DNA of 64,000 bases from Crocodylus rhombifer (taxonomy: Eukaryota; Chordata; Crocodylia; Crocodylidae), in NCBI GenBank assembly GCA_038503035.1, contig JAVSML010000955.1, forward strand, positions 328,616-392,615, in the 5' to 3' direction. Both the position numbers and the translations under genes were made by a program. The notes under the pieces are model-generated. The model was given only the letters and a program-made list of their open reading frames with translations, made no database searches and was not told where the DNA came from. Below are positions 49,256-60,074 of this stretch, in pieces. Every line of letters begins with the position of its first letter. The stretch's first letter is position 1.

Positions 49256-50404
49256 GAACAAGCAGATGGGGTTAGCTCTTGGAGGTTCATGTCATGTAAT
49301 CTGAGTGGAAAAGAAGCACAGGCACCTATCAAAATTAATTTGCTGAATCCCCTTGGAAGTAATGCATTTCAAATAAAGTTCCCCAAAAAGGAAGACTTAA
49401 GTGCCTAAAATAGGAATCAGGCGAACTTCAGCCATGTATCTCCATACTTTTTCCCTTTGTACCATTTCACAAACTTACTAGACCCCTGTCTGTTTTTTAT
49501 GAAAATTCCCTAGGTACCTACATTTGCAGTTCTGCACACAAACAGCACTGCCATGCCTGAGCCATTAGGTGCCTAGCTCCTAGATCAGCCCCAGAAACTA
49601 GGCAAAGTAACACTTACTTCCCCTATTGGACCAATCTGGTAGGTAGTCTTAGAGCATACTTAACACATTCTAGCACACCCGCACAAGATTTAGTTGTTGC
49701 CACCAAAGGTAGAGGAAGTACTGGTGCCACCCTCTCTTGATATATTAACCTGTTAATTAAACCACACACAGTGGGATACAATTGCCTTCTCAGCCTGAAA
49801 GAGTTCAAATCTACAAGTCTAAGATCTGTTTAATATAAAGTACATAAACATTGATCTAAATCTAAACAAGACTCTCCCTAACCCTCTGCTGAGTGCCTTA
49901 AGCACTAGACTACAAAGTCATGCTTCCTTTGTGGTCTCTCCTCATTGCCCCATGAATCTTACCTTCTTTTCTTAACAGCATCAACAGCAGAAGTAGAGGG
50001 TGTTTATAATGCTAGCCAATAGCCGGTTGTTTCCGCCTATTCCTGGGAAGTTGCCAATGTGAGTGCAAATCCCTTCTTGCTGAGGAGGAATTGAATGGGT
50101 CGCCCATTTCCTGGATAAGTGCTCCAATTAGTAGGCTATGATATAAAATATTGGCAATGGCACCCACACCATCATTTATAAAAAGGATAGCTTAGTTCTT
50201 TGAAAGAATAACTTTAGGGGCCTCCTGTCAGAAGAGTAGTCTGGATTTGGGATCTCAAATGGACAGTACTGGACCTAGGAATGGGACAAGGAGGGTGTTC
50301 CCAATGTTTTGGCTGTTCCATTCACTGCCTGGTCACTGCAGGCTTTGGGTGAGCAGTGATCGCCAGATAATCTGGACAGAGTCTGGCCAGAGCCCCTGCT
50401 TCCA
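49256..50404. other. Intergenic, no gene seen
   Basis: Nothing recognised. Confidence 0.55.
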
Positions 50405-50880
50405 TGGCTAGGGACAGAAATTACACATAAACTGGTATAAGCAATCAGAAACTGGTTCAAATCTGTAATACAACACAAATTCAGTGCACATAAACCACTT
50501 TCAGAATGGTTGAAACCAGTTTAAAATAAACCTGGATGTACATAGCGTTGACTTAACTGATTTAGGTTAAATCAGTTTATTGAACTTCTGGCTCAGATTC
50601 CCTCCAGATTCAAGTTAACTCACAGTCCCACAACATGCCAGGATGCTTTGCACCTCCCTTGCAAACCCACTCTAGCCTTGGCCCAAGCTATCTGTGGAGC
50701 AGAGAGGCAAGCTCTAGCACCCCCTGGCTTCTGGCCTGGGCCACTGCTGGCATTTGGCTGCATTTCCAGAATCAAAAGTGAATGTCTGGTCACTTGCTTA
50801 TCCGTTCAATCCATGGAGCTTAGACTAACCTGCAAAGATTAAATCAATTCAGCCTCAGGCTTTTTGACCATCTGTACTTA
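50405..50880 (+). repeat. Unclassified interspersed repeat, family B copy 2
   Basis: Same family as 1441-1945 in the opposite orientation, starting GGCTAGGGACAGAAATTACA and ending around CTGCAAAGATTAAATCAATTC. By eye identity is roughly three quarters to four fifths. No coding frame is shared between the copies. Confidence 0.75.
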
Positions 50881-51600
50881 GCCCATGCAGCTCCATAGCC
50901 TGGCGTGTGAGCACTACTGTTTTTTGCTCATTCCCTTTCTCCTCCTCCCTCCTTCTGCCTGGTGAATTAAGCAGCAGGAGAAAGGAGGGAGTGAGTGGCA
51001 GCAGCAGCACTTATCCCCTGGGCTCCAGAGCTGCCCAAGAGCAGGGGTACTAGTCCTTACTGAGCGCTCATGTGCAGCACAGACAATGCCACCTCATCCA
51101 TGGCCCAAAGAAACATGGATCCACTCATGCAGAAGGATGGAGGCATTGGTCTACAGCCCTGTTTCAGGCATCTATTTCCCTCTTGCCTCCCCTTGCTGTT
51201 ATATATGTCAGGGATTAGTGTTGGCTGCAGACAAGGCTGGGGATTTTGACTGGAGTGTGCCAATGCTCCTACTGGGAGTTAAACCTGACTGAATGATTGT
51301 TTCTGGCTAGAGGCGCTTGCTCCACTGCTCAGAGTTGGACCAGTTGACATATTTGGAGTAAGGAAAGAATCTTACCCCATGGTAAGATTGGTACAGATTG
51401 GTATAGATTGGGGGTTTTTTTGCCTACGTTTATAGTGGGGAGCATGGCCCTCTTCTTGAGAGCTCTTGAGAATATATTAACAACCTTTACAGTAGCAGGG
51501 CATTGGCCATTATGGCCCCTTACTCACCTGGAGCAGGTTAGGATGTTAAGTTTTTTATTTGTGTCAGTGCTGGTTGTGTAGTTTTACTGAGAAGTTAGAC
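50881..51600. other. Intergenic, no gene seen
   Basis: Moderately GC-rich at first, probably more repeat interior, then AT-rich. Nothing was recognised. Confidence 0.5.
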
Positions 51601-51940
51601 TATGGATTTGTATAGGGTGGTTTAGATAGGGATGACTCTACCTCAGACAGGTGGTTGGACTAGCTGACTTACAGAGTCACTTTTAGTTCAGATATGCAAA
51701 CCAAAACAATATTACAAAATACAATATAAACTCTATATACACACTAATGCTTGAGTGTGTGTACATATATATAAGCACACATGCACACTTCAGGATTAGT
51801 GTGTGTATAGGGTTTATATTGTATTTTGTAATATTCTTTTGGTTTGAATATCTCAATTAAAAGTGATTCACCTGTTAAAAACAGAATTTCCTAATGATTT
51901 CTCATTCACTTCAAACTCTAGATTTCTATGTTTCTATGGA
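51601..51940 (+). mobile_element. CR1-like 3' tail split by a palindromic insertion
   Basis: The left part (to about 51682) reads GTGGTTGGACTAGCTGACTT, then ACAGAGTCACTT. The right part (from about 51906) reads TCACTTCAAACTCTAGATTT, then CTATGTTTCTATGG. Joined conceptually, they follow the order of a CR1 3' end (GTTGGACTAGATGACCT, GGTCCCTTCCAACCCT, ATTCTATG). The 223 bp between them is the palindrome described separately. Divergence is high, so the CR1 call is moderate. Confidence 0.55.
51683..51905. mobile_element. Palindromic foldback element, copy 1
   Basis: The arms (about 51690-51750 and 51805-51870) are inverted copies: ATGCAAACCAAAACAATATT on the left, AATATTCTTTTGGTTTGAAT on the right, with CACACTAATGC and GGATTAGTGTG inside. 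TCACTT flanks both sides (51677-51682 and 51906-51911). It interrupts a CR1-like tail. A second copy lies 2 kb away in the same orientation. Confidence 0.72.
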
Positions 51941-52210
51941 GTGCAGATTAAGCTTGTGAGTTATGACACACTCCTGTGCTTAATTTGTTTTACAGGCTGC
52001 CTTTTGACAGATCCTTGATCAGCATACTTTTGGCTTTATTTTCTTTAACCCTTGGATTACCCTTCTCAGGTGCCTGGCTTCTCCAATGCATGGGAAGGTT
52101 GGATGATCAACTCTAAATTTCTGTTTTTATTTTATAGACAAGGACCTAACATTAACACTGCAGTGCCTAACATGGAAAATTCTAAATATTTTATTATCTT
52201 AACGCTCTAA

Positions 52211-52629
52211 GGCTGTGTCCAGATGACCATGGATGTTTGGTTCCCAGGGACAACTAGTGACGGCGTACCTTGTGCTGCCGCTAGTTGTCCCTGGGGAATG
52301 TCTGTGCCACGCACACTCTGGCACACGGCAGATTACCCCGGGTGGGGTAAGGGAGGTTGCAGCCAGCATTGGCCCCAACCTCCCAGCAGCCTTATCTGAG
52401 GTCCTGGAAGCCTCCTGGGGCTGCAGCAACTCTGGCTGGCCAGGCTCTGGTTTTGAGCAGCACACACTGACCCCATGTACACCACTCTGCTTTTTTTTGC
52501 AAAGGTTTTTTTAACCCCCAGATATCCAGGGGTCAAAAAAAACCATGCTACTCCCTTGCAACACAGAGAACAGCTGAATGTGCAGTGTACATGGGCACAT
52601 ACCGCAGGGCCACGCTTGCCTGAACATGG
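52211..52629. mobile_element. hAT-like element, family A copy 2
   Basis: The left end reads GCTGTGTCCAGATGACCATG and the right end, reverse-complemented, ACCATGTTCAGGCAAGCGTG. The interior shares CCAGCA-TTGGCCCCAACCTCC and GAAGCCTCCTGGGGCTGCAG with the 39.75 kb copy in the same orientation. The flanks share only TCTAA, so the target duplication is eroded or the edge is off by a base or two. Confidence 0.6.
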
Positions 52630-53657
52630 TCTAAATGTCTTACCTACTACATTGCATATCTTACCTGTGTGTTCATTACAGCCCGAATTTTTGTCACGGA
52701 ACACTTCTGTTTTTTTTACCACAAAAATGTGCACTATTTGTATGATCATTTGAAAAATATAAACATAGATAAAGTATGGAGAACATTGGCCGTCATTTTT
52801 TCTAATGTTTTGATAATTTTTTCATCTATTAGAAAGGGAGATTTGTTGGAGTTAATTATCAATTCAGAATTTAAAAAACAAAATGTGTCAGCTGTGAGCC
52901 TATTCCAAAATAACATTAACTTAATGGAATGTGTTCTCCCTCCAGGGTTTATAAATCTGAAAACACCCTAATCTTTTCTAAAAGGCTGTTTCCAAACATG
53001 AAAGCCAAATCTTGGAACAATTTTAGTATGATGCAATGAGACTGTTGGCACCACCTCCCTTATAAATACAGTTGCATAGCAAATGTTAATAGTATGGTGA
53101 CAAGTACTTAAAGCATGATCCTGAAAACTGACACACAAGTGACCAATATGCAGTGAACTATATAGATGCATGTGACTTCCACTTTGATAAACTGATTTTT
53201 AAAAATTTAGATGAAAGCAAAATGAGTGTAGTAGACATGACTTCTGGACTGAATAACTAACAACTCCCTTCACAAAGTTAAAATATTTATCATTTTTGTT
53301 GCTAAGTGCCTTTTCTAAGGCCATCCTTGCTATGAAGATATTGTTCTTCTGCTTTGCCCCTACAAAGTCTTCTTGAATCACAATATGAAGCCATTAGGCA
53401 ATGCAGAATAAGTCAAGCATGCACAGTACGGCATATGGGTAATTTCCATTAAACAAGTTCAATATGTGGATAAAAGTAAAAGTTGATAAAAAAGGAATGT
53501 CAAATTCTGAATAGTATATAGCTATTGAGATGAAGTGCTTCACAAGTTAACTCCATGGGAATGCTTAATATTATTGCTAGGAACTGTTCTCTTAGCTTCA
53601 ACACATCTTTTAAATACTAATGCTGAAGTATATACATATATACACACACTTATATAA
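52630..53657. other. Intergenic, no gene seen
   Basis: AT-rich spacer between the hAT-like element and foldback copy 2. Confidence 0.6.
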
Positions 53658-53958
53658 GAATGAGAAATTATCAGCAAATTCCATTGCTAGCAGCTGAAGA
53701 CGTATGCAAACCAAAAGAATATTACAAAATACAATATAAACGTTATATACACACTAATGCTAGGGTATGTGTGAATGTGTGCACGTGTGTGTGTTTATAC
53801 ACACATACACTCTCTCTCTCTCTTTCTCTTCTCTCTCTAGCATTAGTGTGTATATAGCAGTTATATTTATTGTATTTTGTAATATTCTTTTGGTTTGCAT
53901 ATCTCAATTAAAAACGATTCAGCTGTTAGCAGCAGAATTTCCTAATCATTTCTCATTC
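53658..53958. mobile_element. Palindromic foldback element, copy 2
   Basis: A 301-bp near-complete palindrome. Outer arms run from GAATGAGAAATTATCAGCAA to TTTCCTAATCATTTCTCATTC. Inner arms ACAAAATACAATATAAAC and TATTGTATTTTGTAATATTC match copy 1. The centre holds GT- and CT-rich microsatellite sequence (about 53775-53840) flanked by ACTAATGCTA and TAGCATTAGT. No protein is encoded. Confidence 0.78.
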
Positions 53959-54095
53959 ACTTTGCAAAAACCAGGTTGTAAAATGACTTAAGGATGTTAC
54001 AGTAAATGAAAGTTAGTCAGGCATTGATGGTTTTTATGGTATCTTCAGCTTTGTTTTAAGCTTACTTTGGATAAAACTGTTCTTTAGCTCTATAA

Positions 54096-55593
54096 TAGCC
54101 CAGCCCCTGGCACGGATCTTTGAAAACTCCTGGCACTCTGGTGTAGTGCCCGAAGACTGGAAGAAGGCCAATGTGGTGCCGATCTTCAAGAAAGGGAGGA
54201 GAGTGGATCCGGCTAACTACAGGCCCATTAGCCTGACTTCTATCCTGGGGAAGATCTTAGAAAAGTTTATTATGGAGGCCATCCTTGAGGGACTGGCCCA
54301 GGCTAACATCCCAAGGGATAGCCAGCACGGGTTTGTTGCGGGTAGGTCTTGTTTGACCAATCTCATTTCCTTCTATGACCAGGTGACCTATCACCTGGAC
54401 AAGGGAGAAGAGATTGATGTCATATATCTTGACTTCAAAAAAGCCTTTGATCTGGTATCCCATGATCACCTCTTGGCCAAACTGGCCAGTTGTGGCCTTG
54501 GCTCCACCACGATCCGCTAGCTGGGAAACTGGTTTCGTGGTCGGACCCAGAGGGTTGTGATTGATGGCAGTCACTCATCGTGGTGCCCTGTGACCAGTGG
54601 GGTCCCTCAAGGCTCTGTCCTGGGACCCATCCTGTTCAACATCTTCATTAATGATGTAGACATTGGAGTCAGGAGTGGACTGGCCAAGTTCGCCGATGAC
54701 ACCAAACTTTGGGGCAAAGCATCCACGCCAGAAGATAGGCGGGTGATCCAGGCTGACCTGGACAAGCTCAGCAAATGGGCAGACGAGAACCTGATGGTGT
54801 TTAACACTGAAAAATGCAAGGTTCTCCACCTTGGGAGGAAAAACCTGCAGCATCCTTATAGGCTTGGCAGTGCTACGTTGGATAGCACTACAGAAGAAAG
54901 AAACTTGGGGGTCATCATTGACCACAAGATGAACATGAGCCTGCAATGCGATGCTGCGGCTAGTAAAGCGACCAAAACGCTGGCTTGCATCCATAGATGC
55001 TTCTCGAGCAAATCCCGGGACGTCATTCTCTCTTTGTACTCGGCCTTGGTGAGGCCGCAGCTGGAGTACTGCTTCCAGTTTTGGGCTCCACAATTCAAAA
55101 AGGATGTGAAGAAGCTTGAGAGAGTCCAGAGGAGAGCCACGCGCATGATCAGAGGTCAGGAAAACAGATCTTACGATGACAGGCTGAGAGCCATGGGACT
55201 CTTTAGCCTGGAAAAGCGCAGGCTCAGGGGTGATCTGATGGCCACCTATAAGTTTATCAGGGGTGACCACCAGGATCTGGGAGAACGTTTGTTCACCAGA
55301 GCGCCCCAAGGGATGACAAGGTCGAACGGTCACAAACTCCTTCAAGACCGTTTCAGGCTGGACATAAGGAAGAATTTCTTTACTGTCCAAGCCCCCAAGG
55401 TCTGGAACAGTCTGCCAGCGGAGGTGGTTCAAGCACCTACATTGAACACCTTCAAGAGTAAATTGAATGCTTATCTTGCTGGGATCCTATGACCCCAGCT
55501 GACTTCCTGCCCTTTGGGCAGGGGGCTAGACTCGATGATCTCCCGAGGTCCCTTCCAGCCCTGATGTCTATGAAATCTGTGAAATCTATGAAA
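54096..55593 (+). mobile_element. CR1 LINE, longest copy in the window
   Basis: 5'-truncated CR1 that begins in the N-terminal RT region (about ALARIFENSW) and ends in the terminal ATGAAATCT-type repeats around 55565-55593. It is better preserved than the 13 kb copy. It lies just downstream of the foldback pair at 51.7-54.0 kb. Confidence 0.95.
54098..55492 (+). pseudogene. CR1 ORF2 reverse transcriptase, one nonsense codon
   Basis: One continuous frame of about 465 codons interrupted by a single TAG at 54518-54520. The aligned position in the 13 kb copy is TGG (Trp), so this is a one-base nonsense change. RT motifs are intact: YLDFKKAFD (motif A), GVPQGSVLGP (motif B) and FADD (motif C, near residues LAKFADDTKLWG). 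The frame ends at TGA just before the 3' tail. The 5' part, including the endonuclease, is absent, so the copy is not autonomous whatever the effect of the stop. Confidence 0.94.
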
Positions 55594-56709
55594 TTATTAA
55601 GTAATATTTAATTTGCCATTTGTCCTCAAAAGCCATGGTAGAGAACTGCATCTGGCTATGGATAAAATGTCTCAGTGTATTTTTGTAGCACTTTCTGCCA
55701 TAGAGAAGGCTACCTGCAGAAGGGGAGGGAGAGCAGAGCAGTATGGGATGCTAGAGGCCAAAGAGGCCTCCTGTAACACTACATGTAACTGGACACATGA
55801 AACATGTGATGCTATAAAAAGCAGTGCTACAAAGAAATTTATTTTGGAAAAGAACATCTTTGTGGTGGATCCACCATTTTTTGTTGCTAAAAACAGCATG
55901 AAGGTATGCATACTTGTTTTTTATATCATTGAAATGGGGTATTCAGCTGGCACACACTACAAGGATATATGTTATGCTTACAGTTTTGGAAGATTCAACT
56001 CAACATTCCTTATAAAATTAATTGCAGGAAGAAATCTGGAAGTCTTACTTATCTATATTGTGTACAGACTGGGTTTGTATTACTGAATGGCTGTTCAGAT
56101 AAATCTTTAAGGAAAACATCCATATTAGATACATATCAGAAAGGCAACTTGAAAACAAAAACTATTTTTTAAATCATTTTAATTAGGTAAGATTTATATA
56201 CCCTTTCTATCCTAAACTCTGCTTGACACTGACTCAGGTCAAATGCCACTCAGCCATGAAGAGTGCATTTTTAATCAGTCAGCCAGTTAGGAATTTAGCA
56301 TGACTACACCCCATTGCTAGCACTTCAGGGCAGCATCACTCTAAAACCTGATGTATTTTGATTGTACAGATGCATCTTACCTGTCAAAACAGCACTGTGA
56401 GATTTCTGCATTCCTTGGTAGTTTAACATATTCCCCCTGACACTGGTGAATGGTCAGTATTTTATCACTAACTGTTTTATTCAGTTGTGGTTAACTGGAC
56501 CATGAAGAATCACTGAAGAAGGAGTGGTGTGGGTGAATTTCAGTGATTCATAGAATGTATATATTGTTAACTATGTGGGTTGCCTTATGCAGTACCCATC
56601 TTTGGTAATGTATTGCCAATGGGCCAGGCTTTGCTCTCCCCAGTGAACTAATATGAAATATATTCCCATAAGTGAGGAAAAGAATGAAATACACATTGTT
56701 AGAGTCACT
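55594..56709. other. Intergenic, no gene seen
   Basis: AT-rich. A 157-codon frame at 55613-56086 matches no family I recognise. Confidence 0.55.
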
Positions 56710-56777
56710 GGTAACAGATAAGAATGTGGTCTACACTATGAGTTAGATAGAGTGTAACCACATTCTTATCTGTTACC
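56710..56777. repeat. Perfect 21-bp inverted repeat (hairpin)
   Basis: Arms at 56710-56730 and 56757-56777 are exact reverse complements (they begin GGTAACAGATAAGAATG). The inner bases TACACT and AGTGTA extend the stem by six pairs past a one-base bulge, leaving a 14-nt loop or thereabouts. Outside the arms, pairing continues with mismatches. The adjoining 56780-56870 looks like an old palindromic amniote repeat (CCTGGAATAACTCCATTTAT), so a MITE origin is likely. Confidence 0.85.
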
Positions 56778-56779
56778 AT

Positions 56780-56870
56780 TAACTGTTATAAGCCTGGAAT
56801 AACTCCATTTATTAAAATAGAGTCACTCAGTTTAAACTGGCATAACCTGAATTAGAGTCAGGCTCCATAT
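56780..56870 (+). repeat. Old palindromic amniote repeat fragment
   Basis: Contains GGAATAACTCCATTTATTAA, then ATAGAGTCACTCAGTTTAAACTG and CATAACCTGAATTAGAGTC. This is similar to an ancient amniote repeat type with GTAACTCCATTGACTTCAATGGAGTTACTCC at its core, which I recognise by pattern only. Confidence 0.4.
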
Positions 56871-57220
56871 GCAGCAACAGCCCATCCAAAAGAAGTTTTA
56901 TTTTTTAGAAAGGAAGGAAAAAATCTTTATCCATATGAAAATCTAAGAAAAATGACTGACTTTTGGTCTCAACTGTGATATAGCCATAGAGTTTTTATAA
57001 TTCACACATTTGTGAAATGAAAAGGAGACTTCACAGGCATTTGCCTTTGAAAATGACTAGTTCTGATCTTTTTTCCTTTTCATGTTTCTGGGTCTGGTCT
57101 ATAGTGCCCCTATATCACATCAGAGAAGCAATGAACAATTTTTTATAGATCTTTCATAATGGATGAGATGAGAAATGAGTTTCATGGAAGCTGAGCACCC
57201 CGGAGATTATTAGTTTTGCC

Positions 57221-57228
<8 letters not shown>

Positions 57229-57264
<36 letters not shown>
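57229..57264 (+). repeat. (TA)18 microsatellite
   Basis: Eighteen uninterrupted TA units. Confidence 0.97.
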
Positions 57265-57268
<4 letters not shown>

Positions 57269-59036
57269 CTGGCTTCCCATCATTAGCATTATTATTTTGT
57301 AGGGCAACTAACCTACTGTAAAATCTATTTGTGAAATGCAATAATTTTATCATTTATAGATGTTGATATATGATATTCATGGTTTTTCCTAAAACCATTA
57401 AATGTTGGCTTAGTTTAAATCAAATACATGAACTGCATATTTAAAATAAGAATCATCCTTCTATCCTAGAAGTAAAAAAAATAACAACAAGAAGGTCAGT
57501 TGTCACATAAAGGTCCCAAAACAGTTTCACATCAAGCCTTGTAAGGGATAAACATAATCTGAGCTTGCTAACAGAAAAATACTATGCACTTATTTTGGTC
57601 AGCTTTGCAATAAAGAAGTTCCTAAAATGATACCAGTTCTCACTCTTGCAATTAAAATTAATCTTTATATGTTGCAATTTGCATTTCCAAGCCCTCTGCT
57701 GAAAATGGTCATCTTGGATAGGACTTTTTGTCGTTTGTGACTCTTGCCTAGTATGACTCAAGCTATATTATTGCTAACCTTTTTTAACATTGTTTTCATA
57801 ATCACATTAAGGATTTTTCTTAGGATTCTAGAAAGCTTGTGCTTCACAGAAGGGCATGCATCCCAGAAAATGCCCCAAAATTCAACACCCAGAATCTCCC
57901 CCTAGTGTTGGGGAACAGTGAAAAGGACAGAGTATGTGGGTTTCCAGACCTACAAAACCTAGAGATATATGAGGAACCTCACCCCATGATACAGAAGGCT
58001 TCTCAAGACACTACACCTCTGCTATTCAGTATATCTCTTCATAAGATTCAAGTTGCCATCTTCCCATCCTCACTCTATATTTACCATAGACCCTCAAGAA
58101 ATAGTGATAACTGAAAAGATTTTAACTCTCATATTAACAGGAGACAAGAAAAGATCATCATACAGGGAGCATTCTCCTCTTACTTTCTTTTTTTCTCGCT
58201 CTCTCTCTATACATACACATGCATGTGTATGCACAGATGCACACGTACACATACTTCATGTCCCTCTGAAACAGTGTAGCCCTGGCCTTATGCATGAAGC
58301 TCTAATTTTCACCATTACTATATTTCTCATAACTACCATTAAATGAATGAGCAGCTGCTCTACTTCTAGAGTGACTTGATATGTGTAAATGTTATCCTCA
58401 ACCTCCCCATAGCAACATTCTTGCAAAGTAATCTTTCCCCACAGGCCCTAGTTGGACTGGCATGAAGTATCTTCTGCATTATACAGAAGGTGTACCCCGG
58501 TATGACTAGTAAGGACTAAACTGCCCCCCAGCCCCACCAGAAGTATATTTTGAAGCCAAATACCACAATTGTATAGACAGCCACATACAAATGACCAAAA
58601 ACATGTACAGTTTGTCCACTTTTCTAAAAATTTGGGTCAGTATATCAAATCACATTAAGTAAGAGGGAACATTTAATTTATTCTTACTTCTGTTATTTAC
58701 TGACCTTATACAACGGTTTCCTTAACATTACACTAGAAACTTCTCTCACTGTTATGCTGGATATCAGTCAGTAGTTGGCCTCTAGCTTGATGTTCTCCAT
58801 GTTCCGGGTAGATTTCTCCACACAGTGTTATAGACCAGTAGTGTTCCTTGGGCAGTGCTGAAACCACTCCCAGAAAACCATAAACACTGACAAAAAGAAA
58901 ATTTTCTGCATTCTGAAATAGTTTTACGCGTCATGGTAAAACCTATGTGGGAACATAAGATCTCCTCAGTCACCCATTCCAGTCCTCAAGTATCCCTTTC
59001 ATAAATATCCTAGGTTCCATAATAAAGGGTTTTTGT

Positions 59037-59071
59037 GTTTTGTTTTGTTTTGTTTTGTTTTGTTTTGTTTT
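59037..59071 (+). repeat. (GTTTT)7 microsatellite
   Basis: Seven consecutive GTTTT units, followed by a G run. Confidence 0.95.
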
Positions 59072-59219
59072 GGGGGGAGGGTTCCTGCTCTGATAGTTAG
59101 AAACCTAATTCCCAGCCTAAAATTATTCAAGGCTTATTAATACCAAATTTTTTGTATTGCTGTTACCTTTTAGCTGAAATAGACTTTTCACTCTCTAGTT
59201 TTTACCCCATTTATGTATT

Positions 59220-59600
59220 AATGATATACCCTCACAACCTTTATTTTACTAGACTAAACAAACCAAGTTCCTTTACTCTTGCCCATTATGACCCGCTAGT
59301 CATAATGGCCCTGATCATCTGAGTAACCCTTATCTACACTTGTTCCCAGTGGAGTTCATTTTTCTTGAACATGGAGAATTAGAATCACACATAGGATCCT
59401 AGATGTAGTCACTCCTGCATCTTCTGCAAAGGCACTAATCCATCCCTGTCTCTGCTAGAAATACCTACTTTTTTACTCTCTAAAATCGCATTGTCCTTTT
59501 CTTAGCTGCATCACTTTGCTGGTTTATAGTCATTCTGCCATTAGCTTGTCCATCTAGGTCCTTCTCTTCTGCAATTGTTCCAAACTAATTAGATCCTATC
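59220..59600 (-). mobile_element. Old CR1/L3-like LINE remnant
   Basis: Scattered matches to a reverse-strand CR1/L3 consensus: CTGCATCACTTTGCTGGTTT, later TAGCTTGTCCATCTAGGTCC and TTCTCTTCTGCA, and upstream AATCGCATTGTCCTTTTCTT. No coding potential survives. The boundaries are approximate. Confidence 0.6.
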
Positions 59601-60074
59601 TAAGAGGAAGAAAGTTGTCTTAATCTTTAAGTGTGATTCATCTACTCAAGTGTGGAATTCCTTCCTATATCCTTTTGCCTCTGTCCTAACCAGCTTCCTT
59701 AGACAATCAGGATTTGCCCTGTTAAAATCAAGACCTTAATTACGGAAGTTGATGAATAGAGTTCAAATGTGTCAGAGCTAGTAAAGAACATGATCAATAT
59801 TTAGAAATGAAAATTGAAGAAAGTTTTGGCTAAAAAGAACAATGAATAGATGCTCAAGCATAGTACACAGGATGGGAAGGAGCTATTTAAAGTAAAAATA
59901 ATTTTAAAAATATATAATACCTATATTTTCTCTTTTTGTTATATATTTGTAGACAGTATTAAATATCCAAATAAATACTTTAAAGCAAAAAATCCAAATC
60001 CAAAGTAAACTAATGAAGGTAAATGGGCAGGTGGGAGAAAGAGAGAGGTGATCATATGAAGGGCAAAGCAATGC
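59601..60074. other. Intergenic, no gene seen
   Basis: AT-rich; some of it may continue the CR1/L3-like remnant. Confidence 0.5.

Larger units (their letters stand above)
56871..59219. other. Intergenic, no gene seen
   Basis: AT-rich with the TA and GTTTT microsatellites listed separately. Confidence 0.55.

Noticed and set aside
55613..56086. 157-codon frame directly after the CR1
   Set aside because: No similarity recognised, no promoter or splice signals, and ordinary AT-rich background.
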